Shown here: one piece after another, positions 33,406-35,696 of the stretch
Numbering within the stretch: the first letter of the stretch is position 1
Layout of the letters: each line of letters opens with the position of its first letter
Source: Bacteroidaceae bacterium
GTDB lineage: Bacteria > Bacteroidota > Bacteroidia > Bacteroidales > Bacteroidaceae
DNA: 35,696 bases
Assembly: GCA_017935785.1 (NCBI GenBank)
Contig: JAGBGU010000048.1
Span: forward strand, 1-35,696
Direction of reading: 5' to 3'
Made by a program: the position numbers and the translations under genes
The notes under the pieces: generated by a model
Told to the model about the DNA's origin: nothing
Seen by the model: only the letters and a program-made list of their open reading frames with translations
Database searches by the model: none

Positions 33406-34473
33406 TCACTGCGTCACAAACACTCTCCAACTACCATCCTTCTCGCCGCGTTCAACATACTTCTTTTGGATAAGTTGATCAAGGAGTTTTTGAATGGCGG
33501 CGATGCTGATGCCTGTTATCTCTTTCATATCCGCCAGCGTCAAGGTTGGCTGTGTACGCATAGCATTGAGAATCTTTGTGTAGTTTGGTGTGCGGAAGGC
33601 AATTCGTTCTCCATCGTACCACCACACATTCTCATTTTTCTCGCTTACAAACAAGACGTCATTGTATACCTCGGTAGCGACCAAATCATTGAAGTATTTC
33701 AGAAATGGACGGATGTCCTTGATGTCTGCATGAGCACCATCGCTAGGGACAGGTCCCACCTCGAGGTCTGCCTGATGTAAAGCTTCCAAATACTCACTCT
33801 TTTTGCGACTACGGACTACAATCATCGGATAATCGTGGCGAGTAAGGATAAAGTTCACCATCAATCGGGCAATACGACCATTTCCGTCTTCGAAAGGGTG
33901 AATGCGGATATAACGATAGTGAAATAATGCTGCCAATTCTATAGGGGTAAATTTACCTTCTTGCTCTGCCTTGTTATACCAATCCACTAAGTCTGCCATC
34001 AGACTGGGAGTTTCTTCAGGAGAAGCATATTCAAATCTGTCACCATAGCGTGTAATCACACTATTAGGACGAGTTTTATATTGTCCAGCATGTATCACAT
34101 AGCTCGTCTGAACTCCACCAGGCAAATTACGATATACCGTATAATCCTCACGAAGTAATGTCTGGTGTAGGGTTCTAATAAAGTTTTGCGTCAAAGGAGT
34201 CTCTTTTACCTTCGCCTCTTCTGTCATCATTCGCAACCCCACATTGCTTGCTGTCATTTCTTGCACATCGCGCACGCTTGCCTCTCCAATCACCTTGCCG
34301 AATAACAATAAGATTTCCGTTTGGCCATAAGTCAATGTATTGCCTTCTATATGGTTACTATTATAGTTAAAGTCAACAGTAAAGCGACGGCTAAGTCTAT
34401 CCTTATCCTTCTCAGATAGTGGTTGCAACTTTTGCCATGCAGTCAAAGCTTTCTTAATATTAAGATATTTCAT
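33406..34473 (-). CDS. Fic family protein (AMPylase) with C-terminal winged helix
   Basis: A 355-aa protein. The catalytic motif HPFEDGNGRIAR (His192-Arg203) is complete, so AMP transfer from ATP to a target hydroxyl is expected. An N-terminal inhibitory helix motif SNHIEGN (Ser39-Asn45, with Glu43) is present, making this a class II self-inhibited Fic. The last about 70 residues form a winged-helix domain (ILNAMRTQPTLTLADMKEIT), suggesting DNA binding and possibly autoregulation. It is the first gene of the minus-strand accessory cluster, ending 50 nt before the phosphoesterase-NTPase gene with no terminator between. A promoter with an overlapping palindrome lies just upstream. Whether Fic works with the downstream genes or is an independent cargo gene is open. 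Confidence 0.9.
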   Translation of the reverse strand: MKYLNIKKALTAWQKLQPLSEKDKDRLSRRFTVDFNYNSNHIEGNTLTYGQTEILLLFGKVIGEASVRDVQEMTASNVGLRMMTEEAKVKETPLTQNFIRTLHQTLLREDYTVYRNLPGGVQTSYVIHAGQYKTRPNSVITRYGDRFEYASPEETPSLMADLVDWYNKAEQEGKFTPIELAALFHYRYIRIHPFEDGNGRIARLMVNFILTRHDYPMIVVRSRKKSEYLEALHQADLEVGPVPSDGAHADIKDIRPFLKYFNDLVATEVYNDVLFVSEKNENVWWYDGERIAFRTPNYTKILNAMRTQPTLTLADMKEITGISIAAIQKLLDQLIQKKYVERGEKDGSWRVFVTQ

Positions 34474-34501
34474 ACAGTACCTTATTTAGTATCTCACAGT
34501 G

Positions 34502-34509
34502 CAAATATA
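34502..34509 (-). promoter_or_regulatory. -7 promoter element for the fic cluster
   Basis: The minus strand reads TATATTTG (TAnnTTTG), 28 nt upstream of the fic ATG at 34473. Confidence 0.6.
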
Positions 34510-34526
34510 CAAAATGTTTTCAATAT

Positions 34527-34544
34527 GGTTGTATGACTACAACC
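34527..34544. promoter_or_regulatory. Candidate operator palindrome over the fic -33 region
   Basis: GGTTGTA-TGAC-TACAACC, perfect 7-bp arms. It covers the place where the -33 box of the fic promoter should lie, so a bound protein (perhaps the winged helix of Fic) would block RNA polymerase. Confidence 0.5.
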
Positions 34545-34747
34545 TTTTTCATTGTTTGCTGCAATAATTTATGCTCAAGAGATTTAAAATGGCACTCAAA
34601 AAGTGAAAATAAATAGATGATACCCAATAGCAATATTTGAACAACAAAAGAAGTATTTCTCCCTTTTCTGTTCAAATATTATCTATTTTACATTTTCCAG
34701 ACGTAAAAATAATTAGTTAAAGCCTTGTTTAAGCTAAAAGATTCTTG

Positions 34748-34755
34748 TATCTTTG
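34748..34755 (+). promoter_or_regulatory. -7 promoter element for the SDH-type protease
   Basis: TATCTTTG (TAnnTTTG), with a TTG at 34725-34727, 20 nt upstream, fitting a -33 box. Transcription would begin near 34762, so the start codon must be 34776. Confidence 0.65.
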
Positions 34756-34775
34756 CTAAGAATAAAAGCATAATT

Positions 34776-35630
34776 ATGGTACCATCAATTGATAAAGCCC
34801 TTAGGGATCTTATGAATACAAGCCTTGCGGAACTTGAAAAGGCCTTAGATTGTGATGTGTTCAACTATTTTGGCCCCATTGTAGACGGTCAGGAAAATAG
34901 CATTCTTGGAATTATTGAAGATCTTGCTAAGACCCCAGACAAAAGAGATTGCTTAGCTGTAATTCTTACAACAACAGGTGGGAGTGCTGCAGCAGTTGAG
35001 AGATACGTGAACATTATTCGGCACCATTACGATAGAGTTATTTTTATTGTTCCTGATTGTGCATATAGTGCTGGTACTATATTTTGTATGAGTGGTGATG
35101 AGATCTGGATGGATTATTTTTCTGTCCTAGGTCCAATAGATCCTCAAGTCCCTAATAAAGATGGTAAATTTGTTCCTGCACTAGGATATTTAGATAAGAT
35201 TAATGAGTTGATAAAGAAAGCTCAAGAAAACAAATTGACACAAGCAGAGTTCCTTATACTAAAAGACTTTGACTTAGCAGAATTAAGAGGGTATGAACAA
35301 GCAAAAGAACTAACAATTTCACTATTGAAAAAATGGTTAGTAAATTATAAATTTAAGAATTGGAATATACATTCTGATGGACGTGCTGTTACACCAGAAG
35401 AAAAAGAGCAACGAGCTGAAGAAATTGCTAATAAACTTGGTGATAATAATGAATGGAAGACTCATGGACGTCCAATAGATATAGAAACCATTAAGTCTCT
35501 CAAATTACAAATTACAGACTATAGTGATAAACCTGAACGCGAGGCTATAAGAAATTACTATAAAATTTTAAGGGATTTTGTTGCTAGACATAATTTTCCT
35601 CAATTTATTCACACTAGAACGTTTATTTAA
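34776..35630 (+). CDS. ClpP-fold serine protease of the SDH (SppA-like) family
   Basis: A 284-aa protein starting MVPSIDKALRDLMNTSLAEL; an upstream in-frame Met at 34725 precedes the predicted transcription start. The oxyanion-hole region LTTTGGSAAAVERYVNIIRH is followed by the nucleophile elbow DCAYSAGTIFCMSGD with Ser98, then SVLGPIDPQ, together characteristic of the serine-dehydrogenase-proteinase/ClpP-crotonase fold. The C-terminal third is helical and charged. There is no signal peptide, so it is cytoplasmic. The next gene starts 2 nt after the stop, implying co-translation. Divergent from the fic cluster. Proteases of this fold occur in defence islands, but its partner or substrate here is not known. 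Confidence 0.82.
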   Translation: MVPSIDKALRDLMNTSLAELEKALDCDVFNYFGPIVDGQENSILGIIEDLAKTPDKRDCLAVILTTTGGSAAAVERYVNIIRHHYDRVIFIVPDCAYSAGTIFCMSGDEIWMDYFSVLGPIDPQVPNKDGKFVPALGYLDKINELIKKAQENKLTQAEFLILKDFDLAELRGYEQAKELTISLLKKWLVNYKFKNWNIHSDGRAVTPEEKEQRAEEIANKLGDNNEWKTHGRPIDIETIKSLKLQITDYSDKPEREAIRNYYKILRDFVARHNFPQFIHTRTFI

Positions 35631-35632
35631 AA

Positions 35633-35696
35633 TGGATATTACAATTCAATTAAAAGATATTCTCGATCGAGCTAAAGAAAGATTTGAATCAGATTC
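35633..35696 (+). CDS. Unknown protein (partial, cut by right edge)
   Basis: An open frame starting ATG 35633, reading MDITIQLKDILDRAKERFES and onward out of the window. Only 21 codons are visible, so no family can be given. It begins 2 nt after the protease stop and is therefore likely the protease's operon partner. Confidence 0.6.

Larger units (their letters stand above)
34474..34775. other. Divergent regulatory region between fic and the SDH-type protease
   Basis: No ORF. It holds a TAnnTTTG promoter on each strand, the palindrome at 34527-34544, and an inverted repeat AATATTTGAACA (34632-34643) / TGTTCAAATATT (34669-34680). It is strongly AT-rich. Confidence 0.7.

Noticed and set aside
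1..35696. CRISPR arrays, tRNA and rRNA genes, integrases and transposases
   Set aside because: No regularly spaced repeats, no cloverleaf sequence with T-arm motif, and no protein with integrase or transposase motifs was found on reading through.

Overview
The window looks like a chromosomal segment of a member of the order Bacteroidales (Bacteroidaceae/Prevotellaceae-like). The grounds are promoters with the Bacteroidetes -7 element TAnnTTTG, absence of clear Shine-Dalgarno sequences, fimbrillin-type lipoproteins, a GT3-type glycogen synthase beside a GT35 phosphorylase, and an S16 protein with a long Ala/Lys/Glu tail. The genus cannot be settled from the sequence alone. No tRNA, rRNA, CRISPR array or transposase gene was found.

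Layout. 1-1990 (minus): a fimbrillin-like operon with a 40-aa leader-position protein and two lipoproteins (the second cut by the window edge). It has a long 5' leader carrying a GC-rich hairpin and a (GCTT)6 microsatellite. 1990-2725: no genes, but families of intergenic repeats (a 70-bp direct repeat and a 98-bp imperfect inverted repeat). 2726-4905 (minus): iorB/iorA, indolepyruvate:ferredoxin oxidoreductase. 5002-9312 (minus): glycogen phosphorylase and glycogen synthase. 9465-13758 (plus): a four-gene envelope redox operon: small secreted protein, tetraheme cytochrome c fused to an FGE-like domain, Tat-exported lipoprotein oxidoreductase (Gfo/Idh/MocA) and Tat-exported lipoprotein TIM-barrel isomerase/lyase. 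13827-14095: a 269-bp MITE-like element with perfect 17-bp terminal inverted repeats and a 9-bp target duplication. It is followed by a palindrome-rich stretch upstream of an OPT-family oligopeptide transporter (14905-16869).

16988-25660 (plus): housekeeping genes. These are rpsP, serS, a fused NfnAB-type ferredoxin/NAD(P) oxidoreductase, a DUF486 membrane protein, a secreted PD40 protein, a nucleoside phosphorylase and mnmE. From serS to mnmE they are closely spaced and could be one transcript. The operon ends in a strong hairpin at 25809.

26200-35696: AT-rich accessory DNA. It has a secreted alpha/beta hydrolase and a possible remnant of a displaced core gene. It then has a minus-strand cluster: Fic protein, then a 1422-aa calcineurin-like phosphoesterase fused to a STAND-like P-loop NTPase with a long helical C-terminus, then a Cys-rich membrane protein, then a putative zinc-binding protein. 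Divergently transcribed is a ClpP-fold serine protease of the SDH type, followed by a gene cut by the right edge. This block has the organisation of a defence island and is the best candidate for an undescribed system. The redox operon at 9465-13758 is the second most interesting unit: it looks like extracytoplasmic sugar oxidation/lysis with a dedicated multiheme electron acceptor.
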